A stretch of 63,221 nucleotides of DNA, from assembly GCF_000170895.1 (NCBI RefSeq), contig NZ_ABCS01000056.1:1-63221 (forward strand), read 5' to 3'. The notes beneath the pieces are model-generated. The model made no database searches. It had not been told where the DNA came from and worked only from the letters and a program-made list of their open reading frames with translations. This stretch comes from Plesiocystis pacifica SIR-1. GTDB lineage: Bacteria; Myxococcota_A; Polyangia; Nannocystales; Nannocystaceae. This document shows, piece after piece, positions 13,024-20,998 of this stretch. Positions within the stretch are counted from its first letter, which is position 1; every line of letters begins with the position of its first letter. The position numbers were made by a program, and so were the translations under genes.

Positions 13024-15066
13024 ATGGACAGCCGCTGGTCCGACGAGGAGGCCCGAGATTTCATCGCCCGCTACGCGAGCGCGGACCGCAGCAACGAGGA
13101 CGTGGCGCTGCGCGTCTACAGCTCGCGCTTGATCGGCGGCGAGGCCTCGCTGGTCCTCCACGGCGGGGGCAACACTTCGGTCAAGACCCGGCTCGTCGAC
13201 GACACCGGCGCCGAGGTCGACGTGCTGTGCGTCAAGGGCAGCGGCTGGGACCTGAAGTTCATCGAGCCCGCCGGGCTGCCCGCGGTGCGCCTGGACACCC
13301 TCGCGGCCCTGCGCGAGCTCGACGCGCTGAGCGACGAGGACATGGTCAACGCCCAGCGCACCCGGCTGCTCGACGCGAGCGCGCCCAACCCCTCGGTCGA
13401 GACCCTGCTGCACGCCTTCTTGCCGGCCAAGTTCATCGACCACTCCCACGCCGACGCGATTTTGGCCCTGGTCGATCAGCCCGAGGGGCCGCGCGAAGCG
13501 TTGCTGGCCGAGCTGTTCGGCGCGCGCCTGGCCCTGGTGCCCTACGTCATGCCCGGCTTCGCCCTGGCCAAGCTCGCGGCCGAGGTCGCCGCGGCCAACC
13601 CCGAGGCCGAGGGGCTGTTGCTGCTCCAGCACGGCCTGTTCACCTGGGGCGAGACGGCCAGGGAGTCCTACGAGCGCCACGTGTGGGCCGTCGATCGGGC
13701 CGAGCGTCACATCGCCACCACTCGACATGGACGCGGCGCCCCGGCGCTGTCGAGCGTCGACGCCGACGCGGCCGCGGCTCGCTTCGTCGCCCACGCCCCG
13801 GAGCTGCGCGGGCGCCTGGGCCAGGCCTCGGGCAAGCGCACCTTCCTCCACTTTCGGACCAGCCCGGCGATCCATCGCTTTTGCGGCCGAGAAGACCTGG
13901 GCCAGGTCTCGCAGCGCGGGCCGGTCACGCCCGATCACGTCATCCGCACCAAGGCGACGCCGCTGATCGTCGATGACCCGAGCGATCTGGCCCAGCTCGA
14001 CGCCCGCGTCGAGGCCTTCCGCGCCAACTACCGGGCCTACTTCGAGCGTCAGCAGGCGCTGCGACCCGAGCGGAGCCTCGTCGCCCTCGACCCCGATCCG
14101 CGCGTGATGCTGCTCCCCGGCGTGGGCCTGGTCGGCGTCGGGACCTCGCCCAAGGCCGCCCGCGTCGCCGCCGATCTCTACGAGCACACCGTCGATGTCA
14201 TCGACGCCGCCGAGTCCGTGGGCACCTACACCGCCCTGCCCGAGCGCGATCTCTTCGACATGGAGTACTGGTCCCTCGAGCAAGCCAAGCTCGGCAAGAA
14301 GAAGCCCCGCCCCCTCGACGGCCGCATCGTCTACCTCACCGGCGCGGCCCGGGGCATCGGCGCGGCCACGGCCCGGGTGTTCGCCGAGGCCGGCGCGACC
14401 CTCTACCTCGTCGACCGCGAGGCTGACGAGCTCGAGGCCCTGGCCGCCGAGCTCGGCGCGGCCTGGGAGGCCCTCGACGTCACCGACGAGGCCGCCGTCG
14501 ACGACAGCGTGCGCGCGTGCGTGGCTCGCTTTGGCGGCCTCGACGGGCTGATCTCCAACGCCGGCGTCGCCCCCCAGTCGCCCATCGCGACCTGCTCCAC
14601 CGAGCTCCTCCAGCGCAGCTTCGCCGTCAACTTCTTCGCCCACCAGGCCCTCGCCGCGCGGGCCTTCCAGATCTTCGAGCGCCAGGGCGGCGGCGGCTTC
14701 CTGCTGTTCAACGCGTCCAAGGCCGCCTTCAACCCCGGCGCGAACTTTGGCCCCTACGCCCTGCCCAAGGCGGCCCTGGTCGCCTTGACCAAGCAGTACG
14801 CCCTCGAGGGCGGGCCCCTGGGCATCCGCGCCAACGCGGTCAACGCCGACCGCATCCGCACGGGCCTGCTCGACGCCGCCGACGTCGAAAAGCGCGCCGC
14901 CGCGCGCGGTCTGGAGGTTGATGCCTATTACCGATCCAACCTCCTGCGTCGCGAGGTCAGCGGCCGGGAAGTCGGCGAGGCCTTCCTGCACCTGGCCCTC
15001 GCCCAGAGCACCACGGGCTGCGTGCTGACCGTCGACGGGGGCAACATCGCCGCGTCGCCGCGCTGA
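13024..15066 (+). CDS. bifunctional class II aldolase / short-chain dehydrogenase
   Basis: 680 residues. The N-terminal class II aldolase/adducin-type domain (about 1-330) shows GGGNTSVK, CVKGSGWDLKFIE, the metal-ligand type motif DHSHADA and LLLQHGLFTWG. The C-terminal SDR domain (about 435-680) shows the Rossmann TGAARGIG, catalytic Ser in FNASKAAF, YALPK for the Tyr-Lys pair, and a typical VDGGNI end. The same fusion is known as rhamnulose-1-phosphate aldolase / lactaldehyde dehydrogenase in several bacteria. Inference: it cleaves a ketose (phosphate) to a dihydroxyacetone product plus an aldehyde that the SDR half oxidises; the dihydroxyacetone kinase in the same run supports this. The TGA is followed at once by a GAGACGT/ACGTCTC hairpin. 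Confidence 0.88.
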   Translation: MDSRWSDEEARDFIARYASADRSNEDVALRVYSSRLIGGEASLVLHGGGNTSVKTRLVDDTGAEVDVLCVKGSGWDLKFIEPAGLPAVRLDTLAALRELDALSDEDMVNAQRTRLLDASAPNPSVETLLHAFLPAKFIDHSHADAILALVDQPEGPREALLAELFGARLALVPYVMPGFALAKLAAEVAAANPEAEGLLLLQHGLFTWGETARESYERHVWAVDRAERHIATTRHGRGAPALSSVDADAAAARFVAHAPELRGRLGQASGKRTFLHFRTSPAIHRFCGREDLGQVSQRGPVTPDHVIRTKATPLIVDDPSDLAQLDARVEAFRANYRAYFERQQALRPERSLVALDPDPRVMLLPGVGLVGVGTSPKAARVAADLYEHTVDVIDAAESVGTYTALPERDLFDMEYWSLEQAKLGKKKPRPLDGRIVYLTGAARGIGAATARVFAEAGATLYLVDREADELEALAAELGAAWEALDVTDEAAVDDSVRACVARFGGLDGLISNAGVAPQSPIATCSTELLQRSFAVNFFAHQALAARAFQIFERQGGGGFLLFNASKAAFNPGANFGPYALPKAALVALTKQYALEGGPLGIRANAVNADRIRTGLLDAADVEKRAAARGLEVDAYYRSNLLRREVSGREVGEAFLHLALAQSTTGCVLTVDGGNIAASPR

Positions 15067-15080
15067 GACGTGGACGTCTC
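15065..15080 (+). terminator. hairpin at the aldolase/SDR stop codon
   Basis: A 7-bp perfect stem (GAGACGT / ACGTCTC) with a 2-nt GG interval begins inside the TGA stop (15064-15066). No T-tract follows, so intrinsic termination is uncertain. The first 14 bases (TGAGACGTGGACGT) differ at one position from the start of the 53-bp repeat family. Confidence 0.4.
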
Positions 15081-15206
15081 TGAGCCCTGCACTCGCTGAC
15101 GTGACCTGACCGATCGCCCACGGCAGTAGCCGCACGAACGGGAAACTTCACCTCCCGCTCTGGCGTGAGACCATGGCCCCGCGCGGGATCCCCCGCTCCC
15201 TCCCCC

Positions 15207-16649
15207 ATGGCCCGTCCAAACACCGACGAGACCCTGGTCTCGACCGACTCCATCGCCGGGAGCTCGGCGGACTATGGCGGGCTGACCCTGGGCAAGCGCG
15301 TCGGCGGCTACCTGGTGATCGAGCGGATCAGCGGGCGCGTCGACGAGGCCGCGGTCTACTCGGCCTACGACCCCCGGGCCGATCGCAAGGTCGCCCTGCG
15401 CCTCATCCACCCCGTGGTCGCGGCCCACGAAGAGAGCGAGGCCGCGGCGGCTCGGGTCGCCAAGCAGGTCGAGGCGCTGAGGACCATCCGCCACCCCAAC
15501 GTCGCCGCCGTCCTCGACCACGGGACGATCCTCGGGGTCGTCTACGTGATCACCGAGTTCATCCCCGGCCAGACCCTGCGCGCGTGGCTCGACGCCGACG
15601 AGGCCCCCTCCCTGGCCGCGCGCATCGCCTGTATCCGCGGCCTCGCGGCGGGGCTGCACGCGGGCCACGAGGCGGGCGTGCTGCACCTCGACGTGCGCCC
15701 CGAGACCGTGCTCGTCACCGCGGAGGGCCAGCCCGTGCTCGTCGGCCTGGGCCTGAGCCGCATCGCTCGCGCGGGCCACAACCAGGCCGCGGCGTCCATC
15801 CGGGTGCGCCGCGTGGCCGCCCAGGACGCCAGCGCCGACTCCCTCAGCCAGCCCCTGGTCCGCGACGGCGAGCGCGTCGGCGTGCCCGCCTACCTCGCCC
15901 CGGAGCAGTACGCGGGCGTCCCCCTCGACCCCGGCGCCGATCAGTTCTCGGCCTGCGTCACGGCCTACGAGCTCCTCTACGGCGAGCGCCCCTTCGCCGG
16001 GCGGACCATCAAGGCGCGCATGCTCGCCATCGAAGAAGGCCGGGTCCGCGACCCCCGGCGCGGACCCGCGGGCAAGGTCCCCGCGTGGCTGCGCGCGGTC
16101 TTGCTTCGCGGCTTGCAGCACGAGGTCGAGGCGCGCTGGCCCAGCCTCGACGCCTTCGTCGAGGCCCTCGACGCCGGCCTGACCCGGCCCCGGCTGATGG
16201 CCGCCGGCCTCGCCGTGGGCGCGACGGTGCTGGCCGCCGTCGCGGCCCTGCTCGCCCCCTCCGCCGCCTCGACCAACCCCGCGAGCCCCTCGAATCCTGG
16301 GGCCGCCCTGCCCCCGGAGCTCGAGACCCTCACCGCCAGCGTCCGCGCCGACGAAGACCTGCGCAGCGCCGAGGCGACGCTCAGCCTCGCCCGCGGCCTC
16401 GAGCTCGAGCAGGCCCTGCCCTGGTACGCCCTCGCGGCCAGCTTCGCCGACGACGACCCCGCCCTCGTAGCCGAGATCGCCCTCGCCCACGCCGGCGCCC
16501 TCACCCAGCTCGAGCGCCACGCCGAAGCCCGCGAGCACGTGCGCGCGGCCCTCGACGACCTCGCTCCGGACGCCCCCGCCCGCGCGAGCCTCGAGGCCTG
16601 GCTCGCCGAGCACCCCGACGCGCCCCCCGACGCCGCGACCCCGCCATGA
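15207..16649 (+). CDS. membrane-anchored Ser/Thr kinase-like protein, predicted pseudokinase
   Basis: 480 residues from the ATG at 15207 (a GTG at 15165 is an alternative). A protein kinase fold covers about residues 28-325, but key positions are lost: the VAIK Lys is Arg65 (KVALRLIHP), HRDLKPEN reads HLDVRPET (160-167), and DFG reads GLG (180-182), so the Mg-binding Asp is missing. The APE motif (LAPEQ, about 230) and the alphaC Glu are kept. A membrane helix at about 330-351 is followed by an outer helical region (about 360-480) resembling a short TPR-like segment. It probably cannot phosphorylate and may act as a scaffold or sensor. The stop overlaps the next start (ATGA). Confidence 0.85.
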   Translation: MARPNTDETLVSTDSIAGSSADYGGLTLGKRVGGYLVIERISGRVDEAAVYSAYDPRADRKVALRLIHPVVAAHEESEAAAARVAKQVEALRTIRHPNVAAVLDHGTILGVVYVITEFIPGQTLRAWLDADEAPSLAARIACIRGLAAGLHAGHEAGVLHLDVRPETVLVTAEGQPVLVGLGLSRIARAGHNQAAASIRVRRVAAQDASADSLSQPLVRDGERVGVPAYLAPEQYAGVPLDPGADQFSACVTAYELLYGERPFAGRTIKARMLAIEEGRVRDPRRGPAGKVPAWLRAVLLRGLQHEVEARWPSLDAFVEALDAGLTRPRLMAAGLAVGATVLAAVAALLAPSAASTNPASPSNPGAALPPELETLTASVRADEDLRSAEATLSLARGLELEQALPWYALAASFADDDPALVAEIALAHAGALTQLERHAEAREHVRAALDDLAPDAPARASLEAWLAEHPDAPPDAATPP

Positions 16650-17476
16650 CCATCATCGACGCCTGGCTCCAACACCCCACGCCCGCCTTCCTCGCCGATC
16701 CCATCTTCGCCTCGCTGTGGCGCTGGATGGGCGTGAAGACCCCGCCCAGGCAGCTCCCCGTCGAGTTCACCCTCGCGGCCCTCGACGCCGCCGGGATCCA
16801 AAAGGGCCTGATCTGCGCCTGGCACGGGCCCCACGGCGCGATGATCTCCAACGACGACGTCGCGGCCCTGACCCAGGCTCACCCCGAGCGCTTCATCGGC
16901 GTCGGCTCCGTGGACCTGCGCCACCCCATGGCCGCCGTCGCCGAGATCCGCCGCTGCGTCCGCGAGCTCGGCTTCGTCGGCATCCGCGTGCTGCCCTGGC
17001 TGTGGGAGCTGCCCCCGGACCACCGGCGCTACTACCCGATCTACGCCGCGTGCGTCGAACAGGGCGTGCCCTTTTGCCTGCAGGTCGGCCACACCGGCCC
17101 GCTGCGCGGCTCCGAGTACGGCCGGCCCATCCCCTACCTCGACAACGTCGCCCTCGACTTCCCCGAGCTGACCATCGTCGGCGGCCACGTCGGCTACCCG
17201 TGGACCGAGGAGATGATCGCCCTGGCCACCAAGTACGAGCGCGTCTACATCGACACCAGCGCCTACAAGCTCTCACGCCTGCCCCCGCAGCTGGTCCACT
17301 ACATGCGCCGGCACGGCCGCAAGAAGGTGCTGTTCGGCTCGAACTGGCCGATGATCGCCCCCAAGGACTGCCTCGCCGCCCTCGACGAGCTCGGGCTCGA
17401 CGACGAGGCCAAGGCCCTGTTCCTCCACGGCAACGCCGAGCGCGTGTTCGGCCTGGACGCGGCGGCGGGCGCATGA
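16646..17476 (+). CDS. amidohydrolase-2 family (COG2159-like) protein
   Basis: 276 residues. It is a TIM-barrel amidohydrolase-like protein: starts TIIDAWLQHPTPAFL, then FIGVGSVDLRHPM, LQVGHTGPLRGSEYGRP, IVGGHVGYPW, YIDTSAYK and KKVLFGSNWPMI. Relatives of the ACMSD/Amidohydro_2 type use an N-terminal HxH, two barrel His and a C-terminal Asp. Here the HxH is not intact (only QHP) and the usual Asp appears as Asn in FGSNWP, so metal binding and activity are unsure. Start and stop both overlap neighbours by 4 nt (ATGA), placing it in the pseudokinase/DHA-kinase operon. The substrate is unknown. Confidence 0.82.
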   Translation: MTIIDAWLQHPTPAFLADPIFASLWRWMGVKTPPRQLPVEFTLAALDAAGIQKGLICAWHGPHGAMISNDDVAALTQAHPERFIGVGSVDLRHPMAAVAEIRRCVRELGFVGIRVLPWLWELPPDHRRYYPIYAACVEQGVPFCLQVGHTGPLRGSEYGRPIPYLDNVALDFPELTIVGGHVGYPWTEEMIALATKYERVYIDTSAYKLSRLPPQLVHYMRRHGRKKVLFGSNWPMIAPKDCLAALDELGLDDEAKALFLHGNAERVFGLDAAAGA

Positions 17477-19131
17477 GCGAGGCGGTCAAGCGCTTCATCA
17501 ACGGGGCCGACAGCATCGTGACCGAGGCCCTCGACGGCCTCGTGTGCCTGGGCCACGATCGCGTCCGCCTCGACGGCTTCCCCCACGTCAAGGTGGTGCG
17601 CCGCGCGAGCCTCGACCCGGCCAAGGTCGCGCTGGTCTCCGGCGGCGGCGCGGGGCACGAGCCCGCCCACGCGGGGCTGGTCGGCGCGGGCATGCTCAGC
17701 GCCGCGGTCTCGGGCGAGATCTTCGCCTCGCCCAGCGTCGAGGCCGTGCACGCGGGCATCCTCGCCAGCACCGGACCCGCCGGCTGCCTGCTGATCATCA
17801 AGAACTACACCGGCGACCGGCTCAACTTCGGGCTCGCGGCCGAGCGCGCCCGCGCGGCGGGGCTGCGCGTCGAGGCGGTGATCGTCGCCGACGACGTCGC
17901 CCTGCCCGACGCCGTCTCGGCCCGGGGCGTGGCCGGGACCGTGCTCGTGCACAAGATCGCCGGCCACCTCGCCGAGCGCGGCGCGAGCCTCGAGCAGGTC
18001 GCGGAGCAGGCCCGGGCCGTCGCCGGAGAGCTGCGCTCGATCGGCCTGAGCCTCGAGACCTGCACGCTCCCGGGGCAGCCCAAGCGCGCGCGCCTGGGTC
18101 CCACCGAGGCCGAGCTGGGCCTGGGCATCCACGGCGAGCCCGGCCTCGAGGTCATCGCCCACCGCAGCGCGCGGGAGCTCGTCGCCCAGATGCTCGCGCG
18201 CCTCGAGCCGACCTTGCCCGCGGACGATCGGCCCCTCGCCGCCCTCGTCAACAACCTCGGCGCCGTGCCCCCCATCGAGATGAGCCTGCTGACCCGGGAG
18301 CTGCTCGTCTCGCCCCTGGGCCAGCGCGTGACCTGGGTCGTGGGCCCGGCCCCGCTCATGACCTCGCTGGACATGAACGGCCTGTCCATCTCGCTGCTGC
18401 CCCTCGACCCCGAGCGCCTCGAGGCCCTGCGCAGCCCCAGCGACGCCCCCGGGTGGAGCCCGATCCGCGAGGTCGTCCGCGAAGGTCGGGTCGTCGCCAT
18501 GCCGGCGGGGCTCGGCGCACAGTCGAAGGAGCAGCCCTCCTCCGACCCCCAGACCGAGGCGACCCTCGCGACGATCCTCACCTGCCTCGAAGGGCTGCGC
18601 GGCGAGCTCGACAGCCTCGACGCCAAGATCGGCGACGGCGACACGGGCTCGACCCTGGCCAAGGCCGCCGCGGCCATCCGCGCCGACTTCGAGAGCCTGC
18701 CCTTCGCCGAACCACCAGCCTTGCTCGCCGCCCTCGGCCGGCGCCTGTCGACGGTCATGGGCGGAAGCTCTGGCGTGCTCGCGTCGATCCTGTGCACGGC
18801 CGCCGGCGAGGCCATGGGTCGAGGCGCGAGCTGGGTCGAGGGCCTGAGCGCGGGCCTCGAGCGGGTCATGGAGTACGGCGGCGCGCGCCCGGGAGACCGG
18901 ACCTTCGTCGACGCCCTCGCGCCTGCTCTCGACGCCCTGCGTAGCGGCGCGGACTTGCCTGCAGCCGCGAGCGCGGCCCGTGCCGGCGCCGACCAGACCG
19001 CCGCGATGACCCGCGCCCGCGCAGGACGAGCGGCCTACCTCAGCGCGGCGAGCCTCGAAGGCGTCGCCGACCCCGGGGCGGTCGCCGTGGCGGCGGCCTT
19101 CGAGGCCCTCGCCGAGGCCACGCTCGCATAG
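17473..19131 (+). CDS. dhaK: ATP-dependent dihydroxyacetone kinase, fused DhaK-DhaL
   Basis: 552 residues. The DhaK domain (about 1-335) shows LVSGGGAGHEPAHAG, IIKNYTGDRLNF and LGIHGEPG, with His220 the substrate-binding His that forms a hemiaminal with dihydroxyacetone. The DhaL domain (about 360-552) shows KIGDGDTGSTL with the Mg/ATP-binding Asp residues, VMGGSSGVL and a GARPGDRT segment. Fusion of both in one chain matches the ATP-dependent single-chain kinases rather than the PTS-linked split type. It would convert dihydroxyacetone to DHAP. It is the last gene of the operon beginning at 13024 and overlaps the amidohydrolase stop by 4 nt. Confidence 0.95.
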   Translation: MSEAVKRFINGADSIVTEALDGLVCLGHDRVRLDGFPHVKVVRRASLDPAKVALVSGGGAGHEPAHAGLVGAGMLSAAVSGEIFASPSVEAVHAGILASTGPAGCLLIIKNYTGDRLNFGLAAERARAAGLRVEAVIVADDVALPDAVSARGVAGTVLVHKIAGHLAERGASLEQVAEQARAVAGELRSIGLSLETCTLPGQPKRARLGPTEAELGLGIHGEPGLEVIAHRSARELVAQMLARLEPTLPADDRPLAALVNNLGAVPPIEMSLLTRELLVSPLGQRVTWVVGPAPLMTSLDMNGLSISLLPLDPERLEALRSPSDAPGWSPIREVVREGRVVAMPAGLGAQSKEQPSSDPQTEATLATILTCLEGLRGELDSLDAKIGDGDTGSTLAKAAAAIRADFESLPFAEPPALLAALGRRLSTVMGGSSGVLASILCTAAGEAMGRGASWVEGLSAGLERVMEYGGARPGDRTFVDALAPALDALRSGADLPAAASAARAGADQTAAMTRARAGRAAYLSAASLEGVADPGAVAVAAAFEALAEATLA

Positions 19132-19152
19132 CGGCGCAGCGGCGTCGCCCGA

Positions 19153-19183
19153 GTGCCAACCAGACGACCGGTCTGGTAGACAC
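19153..19183. promoter_or_regulatory. TetR-type operator-like inverted repeat
   Basis: The core ACCAGAC-gaccg-GTCTGGT (19159-19177) is a perfect 7-bp inverted repeat, extended imperfectly by GTG...CAC outside it. The symmetry around GACCGGTC resembles TetR-family operators. It lies between the dhaK stop and the lipoprotein gene at 19326. No TetR gene is in this window. Confidence 0.4.
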
Positions 19184-19325
19184 TCGATGCACGCCGAGGC
19201 TAGAGCGCCCTAATGCCAACCGACTCGGGGTGTCCTGATTCGAGCGGCCGGAGGGCCGATTTCAATACGACAGTGGTCGGAATATTTTTATGTGGACACT
19301 CCGCCCAGTTCGGCGACCTCCGGGT

Positions 19326-20927
19326 ATGACCACTCCACGTTTCACCTCTGTTCTCCCGGCGCTCGTCCTCCTCGTCGCTGCCTGCGGGGCCGAAGAGGAC
19401 GACGCCAGCTTCCGCTCTGGCTACACCACCAATACGACCCTCGACGGCGGCGACGACGGCTCGGTCTGCGAGGGTGAGCCCGGCCCCGTGACCGACGTCA
19501 ACCCCCGGCGCTCGCTGTTCGAGACCAACCCCGACGCCCTGTCCGGGTTCACGATGACCGCTGTCCTCGACGCCATCGCCGTCAACAGCGGCCTCGTGTC
19601 CCAGCCCTCGGTGACCCACGACCAGTTCATCGACACCTACAACGAGGCCCCCGGCCTGGGCTTGGGTGCCAACTGCGACGACGCCCTGGCCTTCGACGGC
19701 ACCCCGGGCCTCAACGGCTTCCCGCACATCTGCCCCCGCGCCGAGGGCAACCACATCGGTGACATCGAGGGCTGGTTCCCCATCGCCGCCGTCAACCGCT
19801 TCGACCTCGCGCCCTCCGACGGCTCGCACTGCGGCGAGGCCCGGCTGGTCATGGCGAACAACTCCGAGCGGCGGATGTTCACCATCTTCGAGGCCCAGAT
19901 CCCCAACCCCAACCCCGGCTGTGGCATCGACGCCTGCGCCCCCGTGCAAGAGTTCTGGGCCGAGCTGTCCGAGCAAGACAACCCCAAAAAGCGCGCCGAG
20001 ATGCTGCGCCTGGCCTTCATCGACGGCGCGCCCAGCCTCGAGGCCGAGGGCTTCGGGCCGTTCATGAGCCAGCAGAACCTGACCTTCGGCACCGGCCAGG
20101 TCCGGACCAACAACTTCGACGACAACGACTTCATCTGGACCCTGCGCGAGTTCAAGGTCGTGCCCGTGGGCAAGCCCTCCCTGTCGGCGGAGTTCGGCAC
20201 CAAGCCGCCGGTCCAGGCCGTGGCCCGCATGGTCCCCGTGCCCGTCGCCGCCAACCCCTTCGGCGAGTACTGGGACGACGACGTCCCCGGCCTGCCCAAC
20301 CACAAGGCCTGCGTCATGGCCCTGCTCGACACCGTCGAGCACCTGATGGTCGACGACGTCAACCTCATGGGCGTGTCCGTGCCGACGGAGTGCCTGGCCG
20401 CCGAGAGCCCCGCGACCAACGTCCAGCGCTACGCCCAGCAGCTCGCGGGCCACGACGCCCTCGCCAAGGCGATCGACGCGCGCATCCACCAGATCGACCC
20501 GACCAGCACCCTGACGCCCGCGGACATCGCCAACCGGGCGGCCTTCGCCGGCGGCTGCATCGGCTGTCACCAGCAGACCAACGGCATCGACCTGGGCAAC
20601 GGCGTCCAGGCCCCGGTCTCGGGCTTCTTCGTGCACACCTCGGAGACCAACACCCAGGACTGCGGCGACGGGACCAGCTGCTTTAGCATCTCGCCCGCCC
20701 TCGAGGACGACTTCCTGCCGCACCGCAAGGCGGTCATGGACACCTACCTCAGCGGCGGCCCCTGCTGCGACGAGCCGGGCTTCATCGACGTCGACGCGGA
20801 AGAGGCCGTGCCGCTGAGCCCCGACGAGCCCATCCCCCTCGCCGAGCTCATGCAGGCCGAGGCGGACGCGAAGGCGGCCCAGTCCCCGACGACCATCGCC
20901 GGGACCCCGACCGCGCGCTCGCACTGA
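19326..20927 (+). CDS. secreted lipoprotein with a single CxxCH motif (cytochrome c-like)
   Basis: 533 residues from the ATG at 19326 (an ATG-like start at 19290 would put extra basic residues before the signal peptide). Signal peptide with lipobox LLVAACG. One CxxCH heme-type motif lies in GGCIGCHQQTNG near residue 410, and paired Cys occur elsewhere. Shared segments AAVNRFDL and IWTLREF recur in modified form in the 720-residue lipoprotein at 40863-43025 (AIVNRVDL, WHMREF), so the two look like distant paralogs. Whether heme is bound is unproven. Convergent with the nucleotidyltransferase-tailed gene; a strong hairpin lies between. Confidence 0.82.
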   Translation: MTTPRFTSVLPALVLLVAACGAEEDDASFRSGYTTNTTLDGGDDGSVCEGEPGPVTDVNPRRSLFETNPDALSGFTMTAVLDAIAVNSGLVSQPSVTHDQFIDTYNEAPGLGLGANCDDALAFDGTPGLNGFPHICPRAEGNHIGDIEGWFPIAAVNRFDLAPSDGSHCGEARLVMANNSERRMFTIFEAQIPNPNPGCGIDACAPVQEFWAELSEQDNPKKRAEMLRLAFIDGAPSLEAEGFGPFMSQQNLTFGTGQVRTNNFDDNDFIWTLREFKVVPVGKPSLSAEFGTKPPVQAVARMVPVPVAANPFGEYWDDDVPGLPNHKACVMALLDTVEHLMVDDVNLMGVSVPTECLAAESPATNVQRYAQQLAGHDALAKAIDARIHQIDPTSTLTPADIANRAAFAGGCIGCHQQTNGIDLGNGVQAPVSGFFVHTSETNTQDCGDGTSCFSISPALEDDFLPHRKAVMDTYLSGGPCCDEPGFIDVDAEEAVPLSPDEPIPLAELMQAEADAKAAQSPTTIAGTPTARSH

Positions 20928-20940
20928 GCCCGAACGGCGA

Positions 20941-20975
20941 AGAGCCTCTCCCACGACCTGCGCGGGAGAGGCTCT
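20941..20975. terminator. bidirectional terminator-like hairpin
   Basis: A perfect 12-bp stem (AGAGCCTCTCCC / GGGAGAGGCTCT) with an 11-nt loop sits in the 71-bp gap between convergent genes. An outer CGGCGAAG / CTTCGCCG pair (20935, 20990) could extend or compete with it. No T-tract is seen. Confidence 0.7.
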
Positions 20976-20998
20976 CGAGCTTCTCGGCCCTTCGCCGC

